From Empedobacter brevis_A (GTDB taxonomy: Bacteria > Bacteroidota > Bacteroidia > Flavobacteriales > Weeksellaceae): a DNA stretch of 64,000 nucleotides. Location of the stretch: contig NZ_CBCPHV010000002.1 of the NCBI RefSeq assembly GCF_965118635.1, positions 124,001-188,000 on the forward strand, written 5' to 3'. Numbering within the stretch: the stretch's first letter is position 1; the number at the start of each line of letters is the position of its first letter. A program made the translations under genes and the position numbers. The notes under the pieces were generated by a model that worked only from the letters and a program-made list of their open reading frames with translations, had not been told where the DNA came from and searched no databases. Shown here one piece after another: positions 8,894-18,215 of the stretch.

Positions 8894-9931
8894 TTATTCT
8901 TTCAGTTCAAATTTGGTTAATTTATTGTCTTTGTAACAATAAAATTCATAACTATTTTCTCCAATTCTGAAGACTTTTTCGAGAGAAATCTTATCGTAAT
9001 TTGGCAAAATTTCAGTATATTTTTTTAATAATTTTTCTGGCAATTCATTTGGGAGAATTGGGCGTTCAATTTCAAATTCTCCATCCAAAGAATATTCCAT
9101 CACAAAATCGCTGTTTCGCCATTTTAATATTGTTTCATTTTCGTCGCCTTTATTTATTGTAGAAAGTTGTATTTTATCTTCTTGAATAATTTTTTGTGAA
9201 CTTGTATAAAAAAGTGTAATTCCAGAAATAACCATTGCAGCATATCCAACTTTTCTGAAAATAAAATCGCTAAAATAAGGAAGAATATATTTCACAGAAT
9301 AAGATGAAATAATTGAGGCAATTGCAATCGCTAATCCAATTAATAAAGCATTCTTAGAATATAAACCAAGAGCGGTATAAATGATAAGTTTAATAATATG
9401 AAGTATAATTTCGTTTGCTGCGCGAGTTGCGATAATTTCTTCTTTTGTTAAACCATATTTCAAGTAAAATCGATTAAATAATAAACCAATTGCGCCTGTA
9501 ATTCCCGAAACAAATCCTGCCAAAAAACCGACAATTGCTAAAATATATTTTGGAGAAGGTTTTTCATCATTATCTTGTTGTTTTTTGTTTAGAAATAATT
9601 GAGGAACATTTGAAATCAATAAAACAGCAACGATTATTTGTAAATAAATTGGATTGATGAATTTGATTAAATAAGCGCCCATTAAAACTGCTGGAATAGA
9701 AAATGGAACGAACCAAAAAAAGATTTTCCAATGTACAGATTTTTTGAAAGCGGCTATACGAGAAGCTGAGCTTGTAAATGTTCCGATTGTTAAGGAAAAA
9801 GGAACTAATGAAGTTGGAATGATAAGATTGAGAATTGGAATTATAATTAAGCTTGCGCCACCGCCACAAATTGCACTTATCCAAAATGCTAAAATTGCAC
9901 CAATAAATAGAAGAAATATATTAAAAATCAC
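8894..9931 (-). CDS. TauE/SafE (DUF81) family membrane protein with C-terminal soluble tail
   Basis: The first 245 residues or so form a typical TauE/SafE permease: eight or so hydrophobic segments, the N-terminal GGGASLIIIPIL and the internal repeat GFVSGITGAIGLLFNRFYLKYGL. Family members export sulfite, sulfoacetate or other organic anions, and the substrate here is unknown. Unusually for the family, about 95 residues follow the last membrane segment. This polar tail contains paired motifs such as WRNSDFVMEYSLDGEFEIERP and FRIGENSYEFYC. I do not recognise it; it may bind a ligand or partner. Confidence 0.85.
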   Translation of the reverse strand: MIFNIFLLFIGAILAFWISAICGGGASLIIIPILNLIIPTSLVPFSLTIGTFTSSASRIAAFKKSVHWKIFFWFVPFSIPAVLMGAYLIKFINPIYLQIIVAVLLISNVPQLFLNKKQQDNDEKPSPKYILAIVGFLAGFVSGITGAIGLLFNRFYLKYGLTKEEIIATRAANEIILHIIKLIIYTALGLYSKNALLIGLAIAIASIISSYSVKYILPYFSDFIFRKVGYAAMVISGITLFYTSSQKIIQEDKIQLSTINKGDENETILKWRNSDFVMEYSLDGEFEIERPILPNELPEKLLKKYTEILPNYDKISLEKVFRIGENSYEFYCYKDNKLTKFELKE

Positions 9932-9997
9932 GTTTATAAATTTTATTAGAAGACAAAATTAGAACCATGATTTAAGAAAAAATAGCTTGAAAACTTA

Positions 9998-10016
9998 TCT
10001 TAAGTAAAACTTAAGA
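9998..10016. repeat. Palindromic motif in the 289-base gap before DUF808
   Basis: TCTTAAG-TAAAA-CTTAAGA forms a 7-bp inverted repeat, about 70 bases before the TauE/SafE start on the minus strand. It could be an operator or a chance AT-rich palindrome. The rest of the gap 9932-10220 shows no ORF or RNA-like structure, only a one-mismatch -7 box (TACTTTTA, 10193-10200) before the DUF808 gene. Confidence 0.3.
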
Positions 10017-10220
10017 ATAATGAAAACTTAATGAAATAAGGATGAGGTTTTAGAGAATTATTGGCTAACTTTTAATTATCAAAAGAATTTGGCATTTTAT
10101 GAATTTATCAATATTCTAAAAGCGTATTAATTTTCTCAAAATAAAATCTAGAATGAATATCAAAAAACTAAAAAAGAATTCTCATTATTTTTTACTTTTA
10201 CGAACCGAAAAATAAATTAT

Positions 10221-11096
10221 ATGGCTTCAGGAATATTCGCAGTATTAGATGATATTGCAGCGTTAATGGATGATGTTGCAGTAACAAGTAAAGTTGCAGC
10301 AAGTAAAACAGCAGGGATTTTAGGCGACGATTTGGCTGTTAATGCAGAAAAAGCGACAGGTTTTTTATCTTCTCGCGAAATACCAGTTCTGTGGGCAATA
10401 ACAAAAGGATCTTTTATCAATAAATTGATTATAGTTCCAATTGTTTTGACATTAAATCATTATATGCCAGATGTTATAAAATATATCTTGATTTTGGGAG
10501 GTTTTTATTTGGCTTTTGAAGGCGTTGAGAAAATAATTGAATTTATTTTTCATCGTTCAAAGAAAGGTGAACAAGTGATTCATGAAGATAAAGTAGAAGA
10601 CAAGAAAGAAGTTTCGGAGAAATCGAAAGTAAAATCAGCGATTATTACAGATTTTATTCTTTCCATAGAAATTGTGATTATTGCATTGAGTACAGTTCTA
10701 GAAGAACCAATGATGACACAAGTTTTGACAGTTTCTTTAATTGCAATTTTAGCAACGATTGGTGTTTACGGAATTGTAACCTTGATTGTTCGTATGGATG
10801 ATGCTGGTTATAAATTAATAAAAGCATCTCATGACAAAGGGGCTGTTTCTAAATTAGGACATTTTTTGGTTGATGCATTGCCTTATGTAATCAAAACGTT
10901 AGGTTTTGTAGGAACTATAGCACTTTTACTGGTTTCAGGCGGAATATTTGTTCATAATATCGATTATATTCATCATCATATTCCTACAGGAATTCCAACG
11001 ATGATTAGCGAAGCTTTTATTGCGCTTATTGCAGGACTATTAGTTGTGATAATTGTAACAATTGTTAAGAAAATAATTGGTTTAACAAAAGCTTAG
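10221..11096 (+). CDS. DUF808 family inner-membrane protein (YedI-like)
   Basis: The 291-residue protein begins MASGIFAVLDDIAALMDDVAV and contains KTAGILGDDLAVNAEKATGF, the hallmark of the DUF808 family to which E. coli YedI belongs. It has several membrane segments, a short charged linker at about residues 112-137, and ends with a membrane-spanning region. The function of the family is not established. It stands alone between divergent and spaced neighbours. Confidence 0.9.
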   Translation: MASGIFAVLDDIAALMDDVAVTSKVAASKTAGILGDDLAVNAEKATGFLSSREIPVLWAITKGSFINKLIIVPIVLTLNHYMPDVIKYILILGGFYLAFEGVEKIIEFIFHRSKKGEQVIHEDKVEDKKEVSEKSKVKSAIITDFILSIEIVIIALSTVLEEPMMTQVLTVSLIAILATIGVYGIVTLIVRMDDAGYKLIKASHDKGAVSKLGHFLVDALPYVIKTLGFVGTIALLLVSGGIFVHNIDYIHHHIPTGIPTMISEAFIALIAGLLVVIIVTIVKKIIGLTKA

Positions 11097-11221
11097 AAAT
11101 TCGCTGAAAAGCAAGATTATAGTTTGTTTAATTAATCATTATAAATAAGAAAATAATCCTTTTTTAATCTTGAATTACATTCATTCAACGTATCTTTATA
11201 GCAAATAATAAACAATATATT

Positions 11222-12553
11222 ATGAAAATAAAGTCAATAATAATACTTTTTTTTCTTGCTACCACTTTTACTTTTGCGCAAACGAAACAAATTTTAATTG
11301 AAAATGTTAAGATTTTAGATCATCAAAATCAAACATTAACATCTCCAATGAATGTATTGGTTTCAGGAAAAAAAATTGAAAAAATTAGTGCTTCAAAAAT
11401 TAATGCTTCAAATCAAGATGTTGTAAAAATTAATGGAGGAGGAAAAACATTAATTCCAGGTTTAATTGACGTACATGTACACATGGTTTTTGGTGCATTG
11501 ACGATGCAACAATTAATGGATCCAAATATGTCAGAAGAAATGATGCTTTCAAAAGTAAGTGAATCCTCTCACAAAATGCTAATGCGTGGTTTTACAAGTG
11601 TTCGTGATGCTGGTGGACCAATTTTTCCTTTAAAATTAGCCATTGATAAAGGTAAAATTACAGGACCTAGAATTTGGCCTTCTGGTGCAACAATTAGTCA
11701 AACAGCTGGTCATGGAGATTTTAGAACGCCGTCAGAACGTTCGCGTCGTTTCTTTGGGAAAGCTTCACGTGCAGAAGAGATGGGCGCAACGTTTATTGCT
11801 GATGGAAGAGATGATGTTTTAACTGCAACTAGAGAGAATCTACGTTTCGGGGCAAGCCAAATAAAATTGATGGCTGGTGGAGGAACATCTTCTGCTTATG
11901 ATCCGATTGATGTTACACAATATACTTTTGATGAAATGAAAGCTGCTGTAGATGCTGCTGAAGATTGGGGAACGTATGTTATGGTTCATGCTTACACGCC
12001 TAGAGCTGTTCAACGTGCGATAGAAGCAGGAGTGAAGTCAATAGAACATGGTCAAATGTTAGATGAAGAAACTTTAAAAATTATTGCTGATAAAGGAATT
12101 TGGTTAAGTCTTCAAAATCTAATGGATAATAATGATAACATGGACGAGTTACGTAAAGAAAAACGTAAACCGGTTTTAGAAGGTCAAGATAAAGTTTGGC
12201 CTTTAGCAAAAAAACTTGGGGTAAAACTTGCCTGGGGAACAGATTTTTTATTTGAGCCTGAATTGAATGATGAGCAAAATAGTTATATCCTTCGTCTTCA
12301 GAAATGGTTTACAAATGCTGAAATTTTGAAAATGGTAACAAAAGATAATGCGCAATTATTACAATTATCTGGTTTAAGAAATCCATATCCAGGAAAATTA
12401 GGTGTTATAGAAGAACAAGCCTTAGCAGATTTGATTTTAGTTGATGGAAATCCTTTGAAAGATTTATCATTAATCGCTAATCCTGATAAAAACTTTTTAG
12501 TGATTATTAAAGATGGTCAGATTTATAAAAATACAATTAAAACGAAAAAGTAA
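11222..12553 (+). CDS. Periplasmic amidohydrolase, prolidase/imidazolonepropionase-like
   Basis: A 443-residue amidohydrolase-superfamily protein with a signal peptide (cleavage near TFAQ, residue 20). The binuclear-metal ligands are visible: DVHVHM (HxH), KLMAGGG (the likely carboxylated lysine), VHAYTP, IEHGQ and GTDFLF (Asp). The pattern resembles the Xaa-Pro or Xaa-Arg dipeptidase-like branch, in which secreted members hydrolyse dipeptides. The exact substrate cannot be told from sequence. A one-mismatch -7 box (TATCTTTA, 11191-11198) lies upstream and a terminator follows. Confidence 0.88.
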   Translation: MKIKSIIILFFLATTFTFAQTKQILIENVKILDHQNQTLTSPMNVLVSGKKIEKISASKINASNQDVVKINGGGKTLIPGLIDVHVHMVFGALTMQQLMDPNMSEEMMLSKVSESSHKMLMRGFTSVRDAGGPIFPLKLAIDKGKITGPRIWPSGATISQTAGHGDFRTPSERSRRFFGKASRAEEMGATFIADGRDDVLTATRENLRFGASQIKLMAGGGTSSAYDPIDVTQYTFDEMKAAVDAAEDWGTYVMVHAYTPRAVQRAIEAGVKSIEHGQMLDEETLKIIADKGIWLSLQNLMDNNDNMDELRKEKRKPVLEGQDKVWPLAKKLGVKLAWGTDFLFEPELNDEQNSYILRLQKWFTNAEILKMVTKDNAQLLQLSGLRNPYPGKLGVIEEQALADLILVDGNPLKDLSLIANPDKNFLVIIKDGQIYKNTIKTKK

Positions 12554-12570
12554 AATTTTCATTACATTAT

Positions 12571-12616
12571 AAAAAAAAAGCGAGGTTAATTTTTATTTAT
12601 CTCGCTTTTTTTTTAA
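12571..12616 (+). terminator. Intrinsic terminator after amidohydrolase gene
   Basis: A-run plus GCGAG at 12571-12584 pairs with CTCGC plus T-run at 12601-12614. The stem is 14 bp with a 16-base AT-rich loop. Confidence 0.75.
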
Positions 12617-12669
12617 GTTCTATTTATCGGCTTGAAATTTGTTGAGAAAGTCAATATTATATTAATAAA

Positions 12670-13578
12670 ATGTCACGATCAGAAAATATTTATCATCGAG
12701 AAATCCTTCCAAAAGGGGAAATTAAAGCTACTTTGCTTCTTGTTCATGGAATGCAAGAACATAGCGAGCGGTATGAAAAATTTGCAAATTTTTTAGCAGA
12801 AAAAGGAATTTTAGTTTTATTATACGATCAATTAGGACACGGAAAAACAGTAAAAAATAAAGAAGATTTTAGTTTTTTTTGTTTAAATAATCCGAAAGAT
12901 GAATTAATAAAAATTGCAAAAGATTTAGCTAAATCGTTAGAGGATAAATATCCTTCAGTTCAGCATTTTATTATGGGACATTCGATGGGATCTTTTCTTA
13001 CACGATGTTTGTTACAACAATATGGCGATCATTTTGATGGCGCAATAATAATGGGAACAGGAGGTAGAATTCCTGGAATTAAATTATTAGGTAGTTTTTT
13101 AAGTTTTCTAAATAAATTGATTCCCCATAAAAGAAGTAAGTTACTTAACACGATTTTTTCAAAATCAAATAATAAGCATTTCAAAAATGAAGAAAATTTT
13201 CATGAAACGAATTGGCTTAGTTTAGATGAGCAAAATCGTTTAAATTTTCTCAAAGATCCTCTTTGTGGAATTCCTTTTACTGTTAATGGTTTTTATACAT
13301 TGATTAATTTAAACATTCAAGCGACAAAAAAGAATTGGACACAAGGAATACCAAAATCTTTACCTATTTATTTTGTGAGCGGAGCAAACGATCCAATTGG
13401 TGATTTTGGGAAAGGAGTTTTGCAATCTTATAATGATTTAGAGCAAAATGGTTTCGAAAAAGTATCAATAAAATTGTATCCAAATCTCCGACATGAAATA
13501 TTGAATGAATCGACGAAAGAAGAAGTATATCAAGATATTGCAGATTGGTTGATGGCTTTAATAAATAGCAAAAAATAA
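12670..13578 (+). CDS. Alpha/beta hydrolase, monoglyceride-lipase-like
   Basis: A 302-residue alpha/beta hydrolase of the lysophospholipase/monoacylglycerol-lipase (Hydrolase_4) type. It shows the HG oxyanion region (LLVHGMQEHSERYE), the LGHG motif (YDQLGHGKT), the nucleophile elbow GHSMGS near residue 100, a probable acid in SGANDPIG and a catalytic histidine in LRHEI. It has no signal peptide, so it is cytoplasmic. It probably cleaves a carboxylic ester such as a monoglyceride; the true substrate is unknown. Its stop codon lies inside the stem of the following terminator. Confidence 0.88.
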   Translation: MSRSENIYHREILPKGEIKATLLLVHGMQEHSERYEKFANFLAEKGILVLLYDQLGHGKTVKNKEDFSFFCLNNPKDELIKIAKDLAKSLEDKYPSVQHFIMGHSMGSFLTRCLLQQYGDHFDGAIIMGTGGRIPGIKLLGSFLSFLNKLIPHKRSKLLNTIFSKSNNKHFKNEENFHETNWLSLDEQNRLNFLKDPLCGIPFTVNGFYTLINLNIQATKKNWTQGIPKSLPIYFVSGANDPIGDFGKGVLQSYNDLEQNGFEKVSIKLYPNLRHEILNESTKEEVYQDIADWLMALINSKK

Positions 13579-13613
13579 GAGCAAAAGTTTTTTAAAACTT
13601 TTGCTCTTATTTT
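13572..13613. terminator. Bidirectional terminator, 20-bp perfect stem
   Basis: Arms at 13572-13591 and 13594-13613 are perfect complements (AAGAGCAAAAG and its complement). The stem contains the stop codon of the plus-strand hydrolase and ends one base before the stop of the convergent minus-strand gene. Confidence 0.85.
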
Positions 13614-13614
13614 T

Positions 13615-15291
13615 TTATTTTCCTAAAAGAACTCCCGAAACATTCCAATAACTGAAACTATTTCCTTCAGGTTTTCCTTGCGGAATTTTTACTTGTATGC
13701 TATGTTTACCAGCTTTCAAATCGCCTAAATCTATAAAATAAGGATTTGTAATTGTTCCTGGGCACCAATTAGAACGGCTATAATCGGATGACGATAAACC
13801 ATTGTCAAAATTACCAGAAGCAGGATTATAAGCACGATACGAACCACAATCTTGTCTCCAAGGAACAATATTAAACACTTTTTGTCCATCAAGAAAAATA
13901 CTATTTTCTTTTGGTACAAATTCGTCGCCATTTTCCCAACCGCCATGTCCAGTTGTTGTAAAACGCAATTTAGCATTATTATAATCTTCTTTCAATGTGA
14001 ATTCTACTGTAAATCCATTCGGATTTTCGAACAAAGTAGAATATTCTTGCCCAGCCATTTCCATAACATTTGTTGTATTGAAAATAGGTAAAACCTTTTC
14101 AATTGGTAATGTTACAGAACCAGAAGGATGAACAGATATATTTGCAGAAATTGTATGTCCACCTTGATCATAGTTTCCAATAAAAAAGCCGATTAATACT
14201 TCTTGATTAGATAATAAATTTTGAAATTCTGTAATTTCTTGACGATATTTTGCTTCGGTTTGCCACGTTTGATTTTTTAATTGAATATAATTGAATTTAT
14301 TAATTCCAAAAGGAGTAAAAAAGCGCATTAGTTCAACTATTGGCGTATAATTTTCAGTTAAAAAATAACCTTGATAGATTTTATTATTTGCCGATGTATA
14401 AATTGGTAATTGTTTGATTCCTTTTTGTAAAGCATCCATAAATGTGATTTTCGAATCGCGCGGAATCAAAAATACAGAACCAGTTCTATCATAAGCATCT
14501 CCATTTGATTGTTGAGTGACATTCAAAAAGACTTGATTTCCTTCCTTTATTTGAGGAATTTTAATTTTTCGAACGACAACAGTTCCATTTGCAAAACGAT
14601 AAATAGAATCATTAGAAGAAAAATTGTTACTAAAATTAATTTGTTGATGTGATAAAAGTGGAATATCTACAAACTTTTTCTTCCAAATAATATCTTTATA
14701 AGAAAGTAAATCTATACGATTTTGATGTAATTCTTTTTGAATAAATAAGCTCGGAATTAAGTCTTTTTCTCGTTCGATTTTAGAAGCACGAATTGTCGAA
14801 TTGTTATTTCGTGTAAGTTCTAATACAAATCCCAAATTCATTCCAACTGCAGTTGGCGCAGCATTCAAATTCATATTATCTACAAACCAAACATCTATTG
14901 TATTTGAATTTATATTTGCTGTAGCTTTTTTGCATCGTAAACCTAAGATTCGTTTTGTTTCTTTAGAAATTGTAAAAATTGTTTTATTGAATGAAACAGA
15001 ATCATTTGTAATGATAGAATTTATTGAATCAAATTGTGTAATCATCGAGAGAATTGAAGGATTTTCTTTGGTGTAATAAATCATTTCATCAGGATAATTT
15101 GTCGATGAATTAAAACTTTTTTGTTTTCCAATAACAGTTTCTTTCGTATTTGCGATTACTTGTATCGGATTGCTTTCCTCGACTTTCTTTCCATTCGAAA
15201 ATCGTTCATATGTAATTTTGTAACTTTCTTGTGCATTAAGAGCAATTGCCTGAATGCAAAACGTAATAAATAAAAATAATTTCAATTTCAT
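13615..15291 (-). CDS. Secreted peptide-N-glycosidase F-like enzyme (PNGase F-II type)
   Basis: A 558-residue protein with a signal peptide (about residues 1-20). Residues of about 22-175 resemble the GLPGLI-type or N-terminal bowl-like module (YKITYERFSNGKKV, then PTAVGMNLGFVLELTR). The rest aligns by eye with the two jelly-roll domains of PNGase F: GDAYDRTGSVFLIP near residue 268 corresponds to the catalytic-Asp strand of PNGase F, GDEFVPKEN near residue 457 to the Glu206 region, and SRSNWCPG near residue 509 to the GWCPG motif. PNGase F removes N-glycans from asparagine. The secondary Glu118 position appears to be Gly/Asn here. The extra N-terminal module matches the layout of PNGase F-II of Elizabethkingia. 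Confidence 0.75.
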   Translation of the reverse strand: MKLKLFLFITFCIQAIALNAQESYKITYERFSNGKKVEESNPIQVIANTKETVIGKQKSFNSSTNYPDEMIYYTKENPSILSMITQFDSINSIITNDSVSFNKTIFTISKETKRILGLRCKKATANINSNTIDVWFVDNMNLNAAPTAVGMNLGFVLELTRNNNSTIRASKIEREKDLIPSLFIQKELHQNRIDLLSYKDIIWKKKFVDIPLLSHQQINFSNNFSSNDSIYRFANGTVVVRKIKIPQIKEGNQVFLNVTQQSNGDAYDRTGSVFLIPRDSKITFMDALQKGIKQLPIYTSANNKIYQGYFLTENYTPIVELMRFFTPFGINKFNYIQLKNQTWQTEAKYRQEITEFQNLLSNQEVLIGFFIGNYDQGGHTISANISVHPSGSVTLPIEKVLPIFNTTNVMEMAGQEYSTLFENPNGFTVEFTLKEDYNNAKLRFTTTGHGGWENGDEFVPKENSIFLDGQKVFNIVPWRQDCGSYRAYNPASGNFDNGLSSSDYSRSNWCPGTITNPYFIDLGDLKAGKHSIQVKIPQGKPEGNSFSYWNVSGVLLGK

Positions 15292-15301
15292 AATTGATCA
15301 A

Positions 15302-15332
15302 TAAAAAAGGTTTACAAACGAATTGTAAACCT
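15302..15332 (-). terminator. Terminator of glutaryl-CoA dehydrogenase gene
   Basis: AGGTTTACAA (15308-15317) pairs with TTGTAAACCT (15323-15332), loop ACGAA. Read on the minus strand, the stem is followed by a T-run, so it ends the gcdH transcript before the PNGase F-like gene. Confidence 0.75.
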
Positions 15333-15363
15333 ATAAAAATATATGATTGTATGAAAAAATATC

Positions 15364-16530
15364 TTACACAAAAGCATTAATTCCTGTAACATCTGCGCCA
15401 GTTATCAATAAATGAACATCGTGCGTACCTTCGTAAGTAATAACAGATTCAAGATTCGCTGCATGTCGCATCATTGGATAATCTCCCACAATTCCCATTG
15501 CTCCAATAATTTGTCGAGATTCTCTTGCAATATCAATAGCCATTTTTACATTATTGCGTTTTGCCATCGAAATTTGTTCAGGAGTTGCTTTGTCTTCATT
15601 TTTTAAAGTTCCTAATCGCCAACATAATAATTGAGCTTTTGTAATTTCTGTAATAAATTCAGCTAATTTTTTTTGTTGCAATTGATAAGAAGCAATCGGT
15701 TTTCCAAATTGTGTTCGTTCTAATGAATATTTCAAAGCAGATTCATAACAATCAATTGCAGCACCAATTACGCCCCAAGAAATTCCATAACGAGCGGAGT
15801 TTAAACAAGATAATGGTCCGCGTAAACTTTTTACTTCTGGTAAAATTTGAGAAGCTTCGATCTTCACATTTTCAAAAACTAATTCTCCTGTTTTAGAAGC
15901 TCTCAACGACCATTTGTTCAATGTTTCTGGCGTTGTAAAACCTTGCATTCCACGTTCTACAATAACGCCACGAATTTTACCTTCTTCATCTTTTGCCCAA
16001 ACAACAGCAATATCACAAATAGGAGAATTTGTAATCCACATTTTAGCACCATTTAATATATAATGATCTCCGTTTTTAGTTAAACGAGTTTCCATTCCAC
16101 CTGGATTAGAACCATGATTTGGCTCAGTCAATCCAAAGCTTCCAATAAATTCTCCAGAAGCTAATTTTGGTAAATATTTGCGTTTTTGTTCTTCTGATCC
16201 AAAAGAAAATATTGGGTACATGACTAATGAAGATTGTACTGAAGCAGCAGAACGAATAGCAGAATCTCCGCGTTCTAATTCTTGCATGATTAATCCATAT
16301 GACATTTGGTCTAATCCAGCTCCTCCATATTCTTCAGGAATATATGGTCCTAAAGCTCCAATTGCACCTAATTTTTTCATTAAATCTGGAATATCTTTAT
16401 GATGTTGTGCAGCATCATCTATCACAGGTTTTATTTCGTTGTCCACAAAATCTCGAACAGATTGACGAATTAATTTATGTTCTTCGGTTAATAAATCATC
16501 AATCTTAAAATAATCTGTAGTTGAATTCAT
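15364..16530 (-). CDS. gcdH: Glutaryl-CoA dehydrogenase
   Basis: A 388-residue acyl-CoA dehydrogenase-family flavoprotein. GcdH oxidises and decarboxylates glutaryl-CoA to crotonyl-CoA. Long stretches match the GCDH branch: SVQSSLVMYPIFSFGSEEQ, FGLTEPNHGSNPGGMETR, WSLRASKTGELVFENV, LNSARYGISWGVIGA and TYEGTHDVH with the catalytic Glu at about residue 367. It is divergent from an aldehyde dehydrogenase and a lysine transaminase that would supply 2-aminoadipate, so it plausibly acts in lysine catabolism. The steps from aminoadipate to glutaryl-CoA are not in the window. Confidence 0.93.
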   Translation of the reverse strand: MNSTTDYFKIDDLLTEEHKLIRQSVRDFVDNEIKPVIDDAAQHHKDIPDLMKKLGAIGALGPYIPEEYGGAGLDQMSYGLIMQELERGDSAIRSAASVQSSLVMYPIFSFGSEEQKRKYLPKLASGEFIGSFGLTEPNHGSNPGGMETRLTKNGDHYILNGAKMWITNSPICDIAVVWAKDEEGKIRGVIVERGMQGFTTPETLNKWSLRASKTGELVFENVKIEASQILPEVKSLRGPLSCLNSARYGISWGVIGAAIDCYESALKYSLERTQFGKPIASYQLQQKKLAEFITEITKAQLLCWRLGTLKNEDKATPEQISMAKRNNVKMAIDIARESRQIIGAMGIVGDYPMMRHAANLESVITYEGTHDVHLLITGADVTGINAFV

Positions 16531-16580
16531 TTTATGCGGTTTTATTTTATTAAATCTAACGATTATTCACTAAATTAAAA

Positions 16581-16595
16581 ATTATTCTGAATAAT
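16581..16595. promoter_or_regulatory. Palindrome in the divergent gcdH / ALDH7 promoter region
   Basis: ATTATTC-T-GAATAAT is a perfect 7-bp inverted repeat in the 141-base space between two divergent lysine-catabolism genes. The half-site ATTATTC also occurs at 16562-16568. It may be an operator for a lysine-responsive regulator; this is inference in AT-rich DNA. Confidence 0.35.
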
Positions 16596-16671
16596 ATTTA
16601 TTAAAAATTTTGATTTATGAAACTTTTGACTAATTTAGGTAAAAGTTATAACCACAAAATAACACAAAAAA

Positions 16672-18201
16672 ATGATAGAAAACGAATTAAAAGAATTAGG
16701 TATTTCTTCTGAAAATCTTGGTACATCGACAGGAAATACTTGGTTTGGAAAAGGAGAAGAGTTTTCTTCCTATTCACCAGTAGATGGTAAACTGATTGGA
16801 AAAGTAAATTCATCTACCAAAGAGGATTATGAAGAAGTAATAAAAAAAGCTCAATCAGCTTTTAAAGAATGGCGAATGATTCCTGCTCCAAAACGAGGAG
16901 AAATAGTTCGTCAATTTGGAGAAAAACTTCGTGGGAAAAAAGCTTCTTTAGGTAAATTGGTTTCGTATGAAATGGGAAAATCATATCAAGAAGGTTTAGG
17001 AGAAGTGCAAGAAATGATTGATATCTGTGATTTTGCAGTTGGATTATCACGTCAATTATATGGTTCAACAATCCATTCAGAACGACCTTTGCATCGTATG
17101 TACGATCAATATCATCCTTTAGGAATTGTAGGTGTGATTTCAGCCTTCAATTTTCCAGTTGCTGTTTGGTCTTGGAATACTTGTTTAGCATTGGTTTGTG
17201 GAGATGTTGTTGTTTGGAAACCTAGTGAAAAAACGCCTTTGTGTGCTGTTGCGTGTCAACATATTTTAGCAGAAGTTTTAAAAGCAAATAATATTTCTGA
17301 AGGAGTTTCTTCTTTGGTAATAGGCGATAAAGCGATTGGTGAATTAATCGCGCAAGATCCTCGCGTAGCTTTAGTTTCTGCAACGGGTTCTACTCGAATG
17401 GGAATTGCAGTAAACAAAGTAGTTGCTGCTCGTTTAGGTAAAACAATTTTAGAATTAGGTGGAAATAATGCAATTATCGTTACGCCAGATGCTGATTTAA
17501 AAATTATGTTGACTTCTGCAGTTTTTGGAGCTGTTGGTACGGCTGGTCAACGTTGTACAACAACAAGACGTTTGATTGTTCACGAATCTATTTATGATAA
17601 AGTAAAAGAATCGTTAGTGAATGCTTACAAACAAATAAAAATTGGAAATCCATTAGATACAACAAATCATGTAGGACCTTTAATTGATAAAGATGCAGTT
17701 GAAATGTATTCAAATGCTTTAGAAAAAATTAATCAAGAAGGAGGGAATATTATAGTAGAAGGTGGTGTTTTAGAGGGAAATGGTTTCGAAAGTGGTTGCT
17801 ATGTAAAACCTGTTATTGCTGAGGTTGAAAATCATTTTGATATTGTTCAGCACGAAACTTTTGCACCAATTTTATATTTAATCAAATATTCTGGAGATGT
17901 ATTAAATGCAATCGAGATTCAAAATAATGTTGCACAAGGTTTATCATCATCTATTATGACAAATAATCTTCGTGAAGCTGAATTATTTTTAAGTCAACAA
18001 GGCTCTGATTGCGGAATAGCAAATGTAAATATCGGAACTTCTGGTGCTGAAATTGGCGGAGCTTTCGGAGGAGAGAAAGAAACTGGAGGAGGAAGAGAAT
18101 CGGGGTCAGATGCTTGGAAAGCTTATATGCGAAGACAAACAAATACGATCAATTATTCGACAGAAGTACCTTTGGCACAAGGAATTAAGTTTGACTTTTA
18201 A
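16672..18201 (+). CDS. amaB: ALDH7-family L-aminoadipate-semialdehyde dehydrogenase
   Basis: A 509-residue aldehyde dehydrogenase that aligns along its length with human ALDH7A1 (antiquitin): PAPKRGEIVRQ, the SAFNFPVAVWSWN segment, ELGGNNAI with the general-base Glu near residue 261, GTAGQRCTTTRR with catalytic Cys near residue 295, and the C-terminal GGAFGGEKETGGGRESGSDA. ALDH7 oxidises alpha-aminoadipate semialdehyde to 2-aminoadipate using NAD(P)+. The lysine 6-transaminase gene follows after 14 bases and makes the substrate, which supports this role over other ALDH substrates. The start at 16672 is the ATG after an A-rich leader. Confidence 0.92.
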   Translation: MIENELKELGISSENLGTSTGNTWFGKGEEFSSYSPVDGKLIGKVNSSTKEDYEEVIKKAQSAFKEWRMIPAPKRGEIVRQFGEKLRGKKASLGKLVSYEMGKSYQEGLGEVQEMIDICDFAVGLSRQLYGSTIHSERPLHRMYDQYHPLGIVGVISAFNFPVAVWSWNTCLALVCGDVVVWKPSEKTPLCAVACQHILAEVLKANNISEGVSSLVIGDKAIGELIAQDPRVALVSATGSTRMGIAVNKVVAARLGKTILELGGNNAIIVTPDADLKIMLTSAVFGAVGTAGQRCTTTRRLIVHESIYDKVKESLVNAYKQIKIGNPLDTTNHVGPLIDKDAVEMYSNALEKINQEGGNIIVEGGVLEGNGFESGCYVKPVIAEVENHFDIVQHETFAPILYLIKYSGDVLNAIEIQNNVAQGLSSSIMTNNLREAELFLSQQGSDCGIANVNIGTSGAEIGGAFGGEKETGGGRESGSDAWKAYMRRQTNTINYSTEVPLAQGIKFDF

Positions 18202-18215
18202 AAAACACACATAAA

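Noticed and set aside
8839..10021. Identical 15-mer AAACTTAAGAATAAT at 8839-8853 and 10007-10021, both upstream of minus-strand transporter genes
   Set aside because: In a 64-kb AT-rich window a shared 15-mer of A/T-heavy content is expected by chance. Positions relative to the starts differ, and no symmetry or matching promoter supports a shared operator.
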